NCBI GenBank assembly: GCA_022496205.1
Contig: WTXD01000011.1
Span: forward strand, 1 to 64,000
DNA length: 64,000 nt
DNA from: Gloeopeniophorella convolvens
Taxonomy: Eukaryota > Basidiomycota > Agaricomycetes > Russulales
Direction of reading: 5' to 3'
The position numbers and the translations under genes are program-made. Below, piece by piece: positions 48,301 through 57,298 of the stretch (its first letter is position 1; every line of letters starts with the position of its first letter). Under the pieces are notes generated by a model, which saw nothing but the letters and a program-made list of their open reading frames with translations, had not been told where the DNA came from and did not search any database.

Positions 48301-49427
48301 TCAGCTGGATGCGCGCGCGCCCTTGAGGCTGCGCTGGACGATTCCGCGGCGCGAGCCCTGCCTTTGACGCCATATGGCGAGCTATCCACACGTCTGATGA
48401 TTTCACGGGCAAGCGGGTCCTGTGGCATGATTATGAGGGGAAACCCACACATACTCGGGAGGGGGAGAAGGAGAAGGGGTGGGACACGAACCTGCGACAG
48501 GTCATCTAAGAGCGTTTTTGCACGAGAGTCATTCGCAGCCAGCATGATGCCAATAAGAGCCTCCGTCTGATGCAGGCGCGCTTCTATCGCGTCGATGTAC
48601 CCTTTCGGGGGGCCTCGTTTGCGAGATGGACCAAGGAAAGTACACTCTGCACAAATCAAGAGCGCGCCGAATGCGTCAGCCTCGGGCGTCAAAGACGAAG
48701 TGACGGCAAACGAATGCACGATGGAAACAGCGACGCTTTGTAAGGAGGGAGTCTGTGGAGGACTGAAACGTCCGACCGGTGCAAGTAAAGAAAGGGGGGG
48801 CGCTTCCACTATAATCGACAATTTCACTCACGTGTTCCCACCATTATGCAGGACTTGCACGGCTCATCTTCAGTGGATCGCTCGCATTTACACTTGGACT
48901 TGCGACATTGATCGCAAGCTATCCCAAAATCCCAAAACATCGGGTTCATTCAATATGCCGGGATATATTGAACGCGACGCACCTTTGCTGCTCCTTCTGC
49001 GAACAATCTTATCATATGCCTTAGACGACGAGCCCGACGAGCCAGGAAGGACGTCCACCGTTGCCCCAGAACCAGAAGGCAGGTTACCGAGCTCGTCGCC
49101 GTCGTCGTACTCGTCGGTCAAGGTGAGGACAGTGGGATCATCCAAAGGAGGCAATGTGAAGTGCGGCTGGGAACCAAGGGCAGAACTAGGATACGGGGTC
49201 ACGGGAGAGACAGGCGAATGATGCCATGTAGACGACGAAGGCCTGTTCTGGGACATGAAGCTGAAAGGTGGTAGAGTATTGTGGTCGTTTGAACCGAAAC
49301 GATACTGTGGGTCACAGGTCGCGTACTGCGCGCGCAATTGACCTGTAGAGGATACCGAGACCGCGTGTAGTGGCGGAGACTCTAGCTTGATGATAGGATA
49401 TGTCTGACGTTCATCGTGAGCGGACAT
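45345..49427 (-). CDS. Zn2Cys6 fungal transcription factor
   Basis: DNA-binding regulator. The chosen ATG (49425-49427) starts MSAHDERQTYPIIKLESPPL. After a Ser/Pro-rich leader ending KIVRRRSSKG and an intron comes a complete binuclear zinc cluster: ACDQCRKSKCKCERSTEDEP, CKSC and, after a further intron, ECTF (about 48590-48935). The linker GPSRKRGPPKGYIDAIEARL and a heptad-like dimerisation region follow. The fungal-specific middle homology domain reads LLELYFAYVHPALPILHKQS, then AWLYVGMAIRMAQDLGIHKS, ERRRIWYACVIMDKYVSTYI, IGRPLSIYERDFDTELP and FEEALDKWYLDLPEHLRFDP. The C-terminal 250 residues are Ser/Gln/Tyr-rich, as in activation domains. Target genes are not predictable, though the nearby CBM1 gene invites a test. 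Confidence 0.9.
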
Positions 49428-50324
49428 AGGAGGTGAGGGAGCAGGACGGCGACGAGGGAATAAGCGAAGAGGTGAGTGTGTGTGGACGAAAGGGCCAAGA
49501 TAATTAACATGAAATAGATGGGAGGGGAAATGAAGAAAATGATAAAAGCGACGTACCGAGGTCGAATAAATGAGGGAGAGTTCGGGACGCAAGAGCTGGT
49601 GAACGCGGTGCAGGTGGATCGAAGACCGTTACGGTCTAGTTCCGCCTCCTTGGACAAGGCAAGCGCGGGGCCGACCGAGCGCTTAGAACGATCGATCTGA
49701 GGGGCAAGCCAAGGCGGCGGGCCGGTTTATTTCTCGTGACAGGGTCGTTTGGACAACTGGCGACAGAGGGACAATCCGATGCGCGATGTGATTGTCAGCG
49801 TTTGCGGCGCGTTGCAAGAGGATGCAAGGCGTATGCGGCGTGTGCCCGCCGTCCCGGGCGCGGTCCCGCGCTGCCGTCCCTTGCCGTCCCCGTCTCCGTT
49901 ACCCGCGCACGTGGCCCACATCAAGACACCCTCGACTCGCTGCTTTACCAAACCACCCACGTACACAGCCGCGGCCTGCAGACCCATGCCTCCGCACTGC
50001 CGTCGCGGCAGCGTCGCCTCGCCCTTCTTTCCCCTTCCGTGTGCTAACCCAATCATCATTTCGGATGACCCCCGCCTTGGCACATCGCAATCCTCTCATC
50101 TCTTACGAATCGCCTTGGCGCCCATATCGCACCCATGCGCTCCGATCCCCCTGAAGTTTTGTGCCGTACCCTGCCGTACGCCGCCGGCTTCGTCATCGCT
50201 ATCGCATTGTCCGGATCCTGCGCTCCGCACACCAGACTCGCTCCTCATCGGACCCGCCAGGACCTGCCCCACTCTACTCTATTTTGGGACGCGTCTTGCG
50301 TCTTGCCTTTTCCAGATTTGCATC
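49428..50324. other. Intergenic, C/T-rich promoter-like sequence
   Basis: This is the region upstream of the transcription factor. From about 49840 to 50280 the plus strand is strongly pyrimidine-rich (many CCC, CTC and TCGC runs), as in core promoters of many filamentous fungi. That supports transcription rightward into the doubtful small gene at 50325. The long frames here look like shadows of skewed composition. Confidence 0.45.
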
Positions 50325-50660
50325 ATGTCCGTCGTTCAATCGTCCCCATGCAGCACCACGCGTCACACGCCACAGCTCGTCGCCCCTCCGAGCCCATGGG
50401 CCACGCGGTCGAGTCTGTCGCTTGTCTGCGGGAATATTCGGAAACAAGCGGGATAGCGAGGCCTGGTTCAGAACGCTATTTGTATGGTCGCCGGTCTTGT
50501 CATAGGTGTCGCTTCTTACAAGTTCCTCTTCTTGGGATTCCTTGCCGACTGCTTTACCTCCCCAAGCGGCAAACCGCAGCATTGCAACAGCGCGCACAGC
50601 GGGCTGTGCATCGCCGAGTACACAGGGATTCCCGACTTCTGCCATTGGCTTACTACGTGA
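50325..50660 (+). CDS. Putative small membrane or secreted protein (doubtful)
   Basis: This is a weak gene model. The ATG at 50325 follows a long pyrimidine-rich stretch. Exon 50325-50423 reads MSVVQSSPCSTTRHTPQLVA and on. A 48-nt GT-AG intron (50424-50471) would join it to NAICMVAGLVIGVASYKFLF and LGFLADCFTSPSGKPQHCNS, which contains one hydrophobic helix and several cysteines. It stops at 50658-50660, giving 95 residues. The second exon looks protein-like; the intron is short, and more exons could follow. I recognise no family. Confidence 0.3.
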
Positions 50661-53600
50661 TTGCGTACACTAGGCAGTGCTTGCGACCACAAGCACAGTG
50701 CCGAGTTCACTGTGATCCATGTACCTTGAAGGTGATTGCAACCCGCGTTACGTGTATCTGTGAGAACTGGGAGCGCGTGTCCATGTCGGCCCTGCGAGTG
50801 CACACTAGCAACCTTCCCTGGACTCCGAATAATCACGACTTCAGCAGGCCATCCGATGGAAGCCAAACACCAGCAACACGATCTCAGTTGTATTTGTGCC
50901 TTGCGGCTCACAGAATACACACTGGCGCTTCCTATCATGTCTATTTGGTCTATTTTCGCAAGCTGTAGTTCCAGGTGGTTCCCCCACACCAAAAAGGGTG
51001 CCACGCTCTCACGATCGGGCAACACTATGTGACCACGGCGCTACATTGGTCTAGAACCGGAAGTGCGAAGCATGATGCATTCATTGGTGATGCGACCTTG
51101 ACAGCTTCGTCCGTCCAGAGAGACGTGAAGGCGTTGCGAACTCTGTCCGAGTCGGCGAAGGTTCGTAACCGCGTAGCTGTGAGTAAAGGCGCAGTGCCAG
51201 TGGTGCACTCTCGGCCCAGCTGACTCATCGGCCGATGCTTCCAACATAGCAGTTACCTCGAGCACTGTACTGTACGTCTCATGCTACATGTCACGTACGG
51301 TTGGCGACTGTGCTTCTGTTGTGATTGATAAGCCCTGTAGACTCACGTTCTCCGAGGAGATAGTTGGCAGTGCTTGGGCAGCGCGCTTTCTAGATAAAGA
51401 TGTAAATACGCGAGTCTAATTGCACCCATAACTGAAACATCCTCAGCCTGTTGACAAGAGTTGCCACAACAGGTTAACCCGTCTAAGGAGGGTTTGTACT
51501 ATGCTGTTCTGACAGCAAACATGTTTGATGGTCGCAGCAGAAATTCACCACCAGGGTCCACCACCTGTGGAGTCTCCGAGACGAGGCCACACTTCCCAAT
51601 CAACGAATCCTACTACATAGTAGCTTGAAGTAAACAGACATGTGCGTCAAAACCTTCGTTCTCCATCCCCTTGTGGCATCCGGCAGATTCCTCGCCGGTT
51701 CTCAGCTTATATGGCACTATTGCGGTCGCCGTTAAGTCGGTTATCGTCACCAGACCGCTCTAGCATCACTCGCGTACTCAAAGGATTGATCAACTTTGAC
51801 TGGTTTATTCATGTACGTGCGTTATCTGCGATAGGTGCGATATTTTCGATTTGTACGGCCGAACCTAGCCCTACCTAGCCGTAGACCAAACTCAAATCCC
51901 CGGGGCGTGCCTTAATGTCTTACTCTCGACTTCGGGTCGAATGGATGACATGCCCGGAGTCATCCGTCCCTGGTCCTGCTTTACATTCGGTTGGGACGGT
52001 CGCAAGTTTTCCCTTCCTGTAGCATGGTGCTAGTACTATTCATGTACGCTGCAGAGACATTTGTCATTTTGCCTTCGTTGGAGCGGCTCAATGATCATTC
52101 TGGATTCTGCATAGGTTCCTTGAAGATTTCCAGTCAACGGCAACTTTCTCCAGTCCCATGCGCATCATGCATGATTACGTCCCGAAGCGCGCACTTGCAA
52201 TCTAGACTCTGTGGAGGCTCGTAACTCTGCTGACATTGATCCGTTCATGCGGCGTCTGGTGAATGACGGACGCAAGACAGCTAATCTCACCTTCGGTCGA
52301 GAGAAGTAAAAAAGAAATCTACTGCGACAAAGAAGTTACTCGCAGTGGATGTAACACGAAGACTAGGTATGGGTACGTTCAAGCTCCGACTGGCTACATG
52401 CACTGTCGTTTACGGGAGTCCACGGGATGCTCAGCGATGCTCCCGGCTTTGGGATCCCCTGTGAATGGATCTAGCTGATACCGATCCGCATGAGGTGTCG
52501 CCTGTTGTCGCCGCGTTGCTAAGAAAGGCTTGGATACGTGAACGCTGAGGATTGAACGGTGATAGGTCACACCTGTGTACTGAGAGCAGGTGCATCGCCT
52601 TGCCTTAACCCCACGCCTAGATAGCCAGCTCCCTGGTCACTGTTGTGGCTCGAATAGTCGAAATGAAGGAATAGGATGCATTGCGATTATCGCGAGGCGG
52701 TGTGACTGACTATTCAGATCACAGAGAAATTGCGCGGCACACGGTAGTCGCTCCACTGAAGAGAATGCACCGCCCTTTGCTCGGCCAAACTGCATTGAGG
52801 CAGTCTAGCGACCGTTAGGGAATAAAGGCACAGGACTGCGCCTGGGTGCACGAGATGTAGGTGCGAACGTCGCGTCGGGGTCAAGCATATGCCGCCGATA
52901 CTGGAGGGCTAGTAGGCGCGGCGGTTGGGAGGTGACCGAGAACAACGTCGGGTGTGCTAATCAGGGGCTGGTCCGGTAACCTGTGAGTACGGCGGTGGAC
53001 ACTAGGGGGAACTGGTTCGATGGGACCACTTGCGTCCGCAGGATGAGGATTCGCTCAATCGGGAGGCGGCGTACGGCGATGAAACGCGGCACCAGATAGT
53101 CTGGCACAGATGAAGGGAAAAGAAGACGTGACACAAGAAAATGCTGAGGATAACTTCGCAGCTGCGGAACCGTCAAGTAAGATGGAGATAGAGGGCGCGA
53201 CGTCGGTCCGGGGATGGGGATAAATCGACGGCGCCTGAGCAAAATTTCGCGGAGTCGAATCCGGAAATGTACCCGGTCTCGCATGTGGTCCTACGTGCGA
53301 ACTGGAAAGGTTGATAACAAACGCAGCTACACCCATTCTTGCTTTGGGGGAAGGGTAGGGGTCTAGAAAGCCAAGCCCGGCCGTCGGAAAGTGAAAAACG
53401 AGCTGTAAGAATTATCTATCACGTACGCTGTTACATTCCGTTGCCGCCACCTTGTGGCCCGACTGCGAGACGAACAACACGGTGGTAGGCAAGCCGAGCG
53501 CACACGAACATTCTGTGAACTGGTGGGCGGGAGTAAAAATGCGCCGAAGGCAAGAAGTCGGCATCTCGATGATCCACCAGTCCGATCTTCGTGAGTGGCG

Positions 53601-53784
53601 TGGGCTTCCGTGGGCCTGTTGCGGAAAGGCTGGGACGAACAGGTGGTCGAAGGTGGTCGATGGCTCCTGCTGAAAAATAGTATCACTTCATTCGGGCATG
53701 TCTTGGTCCATCGTTCCCGAACCCCGGCCGTACCTTGACGCGACCGAGACGCGCTCAACGGCGAGTCGACTGTCGAGCTTTGTC
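50661..53784. other. Gene-poor region
   Basis: Over 3 kb holds no recognisable protein, RNA gene or transposon remnant that I can see on either strand. Frames are short and without motifs. One 7-bp inverted repeat (GGATGAC at 51943-51949 and GTCATCC at 51959-51965) is the only small structure noted. It may hold a non-coding RNA, a decayed element or long flanks. Confidence 0.55.
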
Positions 53785-53863
53785 AACCCTAACTCTAATT
53801 AGTTACTAGTCATTAGTAACATGTAACACGTCACGCGTCACGTACCACATATGCATCACGCGT
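53785..53863. promoter_or_regulatory. Promoter motif cluster of uS17m: telobox, hairpin, two ACGCGT boxes
   Basis: Within 80 bp upstream of the mitoribosomal gene are a telobox AACCCTAA (53785-53792), a perfect 7-bp inverted repeat GTTACTA/TAGTAAC with a 5-nt loop (53802-53820) and two ACGCGT sites (53833-53838 and 53858-53863). The ACGCGT sites sit in a repeated context (TCACGCGTC). ACGCGT is the MluI cell-cycle box known from yeast MBF, and teloboxes mark many ribosomal and translation gene promoters. Function here is inferred. Confidence 0.5.
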
Positions 53864-53956
53864 CGCGTCCCACCTCGTCCCACTAGCAGTTGTCTTCAAC
53901 CCGTGTCGGCCAGTCAATCCATTCACGGACGCGTTCGCTACTCAAACTCACCGGAA

Positions 53957-54421
53957 ATGCCTCCCATGTCTTTCTCCGGTTTGGTAACAAAGGTCGGATT
54001 TATGAACAAAACCGCCACTGTAACTGTATCGCGGTGGGTCATCGACAAACGGACGGGCAAGGTTCGTTCGGGCGGACCATCCCTTCGTGGCACACCTTGA
54101 CGAATCGTATAGCGCATCTCCCGGAGCAACAGGTTTTTGGTTCATGACGAGAAAAATCGTGCGTATCTGTCTATGCTTGGTTCTACCCACTATCCTTCCC
54201 CCGCTCGGACTGACGCCGCCCTGATAGAGTTGCGCATGGACGACTCAGTTTTAATTCGAAACTGCCCTCCGATCTCTGCCCGGAAACGTTTTACCCTCGA
54301 GAAGATCGTCCGTAGCCCAGAGACCGAACGGGACCTCGCACACGCAGTCGCTGCCGCCGCCGCAGTAGCAACAGCGCCATCTGCGTCAGCGGCGGTCTCA
54401 TCCGCTGCTGCATCTTCATAG
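53957..54421 (+). CDS. MRPS17: Mitochondrial small-subunit ribosomal protein uS17m
   Basis: rRNA-binding protein of the mitochondrial small ribosomal subunit. The start MPPMSFSGLVTKVGFMNKTA continues TVTVSRWVIDKRTGK. Intron 54062-54112 (51 nt) leads to RISRSNRFLVHDEKN. Intron 54159-54227 (69 nt) leads to QLRMDDSVLIRNCPPISARK and RFTLEKIV. These match the S17 OB-fold pattern (VHDEKN, then D-x-V, then CPP-S-RKRFTL). The protein has 114 residues and ends in an Ala-rich tail of about 25 residues that bacterial S17 lacks. Both introns are multiples of three. The upstream ATG in another frame is not used. Confidence 0.92.
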
Positions 54422-54861
54422 CGCCGCCTGCCGTCTAAACGGAGTTCAGTCCGTCCTGGAATGCATTGCACAGCGAAATTCAATTCCTTCAAGCTTATAC
54501 CTCGCTCAGTCTACTCTTTGGCGGGTTCGGGTATGGGAGCTGGTGGCGGACTGAGCGACTCGAATTTGCTTCCCGTCTCCCATAGCTCCGTATACCATAC
54601 ATTTTATTGCTAGTAGTCGTAGAAGAACCGACGACGCGACAAAAGCCATTCGCACAGAATTCGCACAGAGAGCCACATGCAACTCGGAATGCACATCCAA
54701 AGCATTGCCAGCCTGCAGTCTCAGATCTGACGATATGATGTTTTTGTCTTATCCCGGAAACATCCGGCTGTGTGATTTCCTTATTCTTGCAGCGGGACTG
54801 CCAGGGACAATCATGTACGAGTCCGACGCTCTGGGAGTTGGTGTCTCGCTCTCCGGCTTCC
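54422..54861. other. Intergenic, tandem plus-strand genes
   Basis: This 440-bp gap holds the uS17m 3' end and the promoter of the SUZ-domain gene. A minus-strand frame that crosses it is antisense to the SUZ gene and looks non-coding. Confidence 0.45.
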
Positions 54862-55590
54862 ATGTCCACGTCGTCGAATGTGCCTTCCGTGGACGCCGAC
54901 CTATGGGATCGCCCGATTGACGTGAGTGGACAGGCAAAAGAATCGTTGATTGCATCCTTAAGTCTACTGCAGGGCGAGGGGAGAGGCAATCCTTCCGCAC
55001 GCCGCACGTCTGCACCCGCCAGCGCCATACCTGATGACTGGGACGACGTCGCCTCTTCCGACGAAGAGGACAGCCGGAAGGTGTGGGAGACCGCGTACGT
55101 GCTCTCCTTGGGTCGGTTGCTTCGAACTCTGACTCTTCCCCGCCGGTCCAGCAATAACACGGTCCCTATGCCTCAGGTCGTTGTAGCATCCACCACCGCA
55201 GGATCGGCCCAGAGCGTTGTTCCACCAACTTCTGCCTTCCAAGCCCCGATTCGCATTCTGAAGCGCTCTCCCGCGCCAGCTCAGGGTGCAGTGAACGCTA
55301 CCTCCATGGCATCTACTGGTTCTGAAACTTTTGCGGAGCGCTCCGCGCGATACAATGCCGCAAGAGAACGCATCTTTGCAGGCGCGGCAGAAAGCACTCA
55401 AGGTTTAACCAGGGCTGCTGGTCCTGCGTCATCAATCGTCCGGAATCCCAAGGGCCCCGAGCCCATCCGTGGAGCGAATGGGCAAAGCGAGGGGGTTTCG
55501 CGGGGTTTCGCGGCACGCACAGGAAAACGGGGGCCATCGGCCAGGAATAAGGAGGTCAGCGGCCGCGACGCTAATGGCGCCGGAGTGTAG
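54862..55590 (+). CDS. SUZ-domain protein (SZRD1-like), putative RNA-binding
   Basis: Small protein that probably binds RNA through a SUZ motif. The start MSTSSNVPSVDADLWDRPID is the first ATG of a plausible N-terminus; a longer frame opens at 54772. An acidic block, DDWDDVASSDEEDSRK, is typical of SZRD1-like proteins. A 57-nt intron after the codons for WETA is inferred (donor GTACGT near 55096). The SUZ region reads FQAPIRILKRSPAP, then ERSARYNAARERIFAG, and further on IVRNPKGPEP (about 55240-55460). The C-terminus is Gly/Arg-rich (SRGFAARTGKRGPSARNKE). Family call from motif order; cellular role not known. Confidence 0.8.
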   Translation: MSTSSNVPSVDADLWDRPIDVSGQAKESLIASLSLLQGEGRGNPSARRTSAPASAIPDDWDDVASSDEEDSRKVWETAYVLSLGRLLRTLTLPRRSSNNTVPMPQVVVASTTAGSAQSVVPPTSAFQAPIRILKRSPAPAQGAVNATSMASTGSETFAERSARYNAARERIFAGAAESTQGLTRAAGPASSIVRNPKGPEPIRGANGQSEGVSRGFAARTGKRGPSARNKEVSGRDANGAGV

Positions 55591-55804
55591 CTCTGTCGAC
55601 GCTCTTGCCAGTCTCTTGCTCCACACAATCTTTCTAGTTGGTCATCCGTCGAATATGTGCGATATTTCTCTTACGGAGACCCCATGGCTTACGAGATAGC
55701 CTATAGTCGACTAACGTTCCGAGTGTCAGCAAGGTGGTCACTCGCCATCATTAATGTTCGCTCGATCTTCCCGTCGGCTGCTCGCAGAAGGTAGATTGAA
55801 GTAA

Positions 55805-56862
55805 CTACTCCAGATCACCAGTTCGTTCTGCGCGGTCACCCCCGATTATCCTCTCCGTCCTCGCCTCGCACCGAACGATGGCGCCCACCCTGTGCAGCGC
55901 TGGTGCCGACCGCGCATCATCTCGCTCGAGATTGGCCAGCGGCGTGTTACCGGTGCACAATCTTGTAACCGCGCGCTCCAGATCCCTGCGCCGCAGCCGC
56001 GGCCCCCATATGCTTTCTACGTAACAGTCAACCAGGCGTACTGTTGTGAGTGCCCCCATCTGCGGATCAATTAGGGCGCGCGCGAGCGGGACAACGGGGA
56101 CTAGCGTCGCTTGCCCCAGGTACAAGCTGCGCAGGGTGGGGAGCGGAGGGAATAAACCTTCTATGTCCTTGGGGAAGGATATGTTCGATAGATGCAGATC
56201 TTGCAGCCTCGTCCACGATTGAAACCGTTTGAAGAGTACGTTGACGGCCGTTGCAACAATCTACGTATACATCATTGGAGTCTCCGAATTAGACAACGGA
56301 AGCCGCACAGCGTATAGTAAATACACACCGCAATGGAAAAGTGATGCGCTGGATCGGGCCCAGTCCATTTGAAGCTCTGTGGGCTACCATATATGTATTC
56401 AGTGGCATGCGAATATGATAACTCCCACCATGCGGATACTCACTTCACCAAGTCCAACGCAAAAAGGTTCCGATCATCCTTCTCACTGTCGCTCGTCGAA
56501 TGAAGACAGAGCCGCAAGCTATCGAGCTCGAGTCTATTCGAGCGCACGGCATCTCTCGGGAAGCGAGCCCTTCCCAGGAGGCGTGATAGTTGGCGAAAGA
56601 CACCCTTGCCGACCTCTCCTCCAGCGAGTTCAATGGTGATGGTACTTGGCTTGTGCACGGTGTCCAGTCCCCACGAGGTCGAAGGGAAGCAGGCAATAGA
56701 GAATAATGACGAGAAGTGCAAGTGCCTATACGGAAGAGGTGAGGCAATGCGGTATATAAGCTTATTGAGGACGAGGATATGGCCCGGGCACGGATGGGTG
56801 GCGACAGCAGCGTCAAAAATCTGTATGAGCAGCTCAGTAGGAAGATCGAGCAGACTTGTCAT
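55805..56862 (-). CDS. F-box protein, agaricomycete type
   Basis: A second substrate adaptor of an SCF-type ligase. The ATG at 56860-56862 starts MTSLLDLPTELLIQIFDAAV, an F-box. The next part is HILVLNKLIYRIASPLPYRH, LHFSSLFSIACFPSTSW and IELAGGEVGKGVFRQLSRLL. After an intron comes FKWTGPDPAHHFSIA, a block seen in many agaricomycete F-box proteins. After another, VLFKRFQSWTRLQDLHLSNI and FPPLPTLRSLYLGQATLVPV, ending with a stop at 55805. Three exons join in phase. The frame upstream of 56862 opens with GTG, so it is not used. No substrate is evident. Confidence 0.83.
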
Positions 56863-57298
56863 CCGGATCGGGGCCGCCCTGGTGCTGCCCGATGTACGCG
56901 CTGGGGCTTGCACTCGTTTGTCTTAGAAGAGCTTGCGATGTGTGCCGGTGGCTCGCCCGCAACTGTTATCTGAGCGGCAGCGGGGCTCGCTCACTCGGAA
57001 GCGGCGAGCGGTCGCAGCCGTGAGTGCGCGCCGCGTGAGCGTAGATTTGGGCTAAAATAGGACCATCGTTCGGAACCACTGGCAGCAAATGATACCGCAT
57101 TGAAGAAAAGCGACAGGCCCATACAAATACTTGGTACATCTCGTATCTGAGCAATTGTGAACAATGTAGAGTACATGAGGTGTTGGCAATCACGAAGACG
57201 ATGCAGCAGCACGCAGGAGACGGGTGGGTCAATCGCTGTCGACATCGATCTAGACGGAAATTTAATGGAAACCTTCAGATGTAAGCACAGACAGCGCT
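56863..57298. other. Intergenic, tandem minus-strand genes
   Basis: This 436-bp gap lies between the MRE11 stop and the F-box start. I see no gene; it holds the F-box promoter. Confidence 0.45.

Noticed and set aside
50135..50968. Plus-strand 277-residue open frame
   Set aside because: Arg/His/Cys-rich composition without motifs, as expected from a shadow in GC-rich sequence. A spliced small gene in another frame explains the one hydrophobic piece better.
50516..51025. Minus-strand 169-residue open frame
   Set aside because: No recognisable motif or codon pattern, and it runs antisense to the possible small gene.
51943..51965. Inverted repeat GGATGAC/GTCATCC as a terminator or mobile-element end
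   Set aside because: Seven base pairs with a 9-nt spacer is within chance for 3 kb, and no partner copy or target duplication was seen.
50661..53784. tRNA gene in the gene-poor region
   Set aside because: I looked for B-box-like GGTTCGA sequences on both strands. The few partial matches (for example near 53013) have no cloverleaf partner.
54495..55160. Minus-strand 221-residue open frame
   Set aside because: Antisense to the SUZ-domain gene, whose plus-strand reading has family motifs. The minus frame has none.
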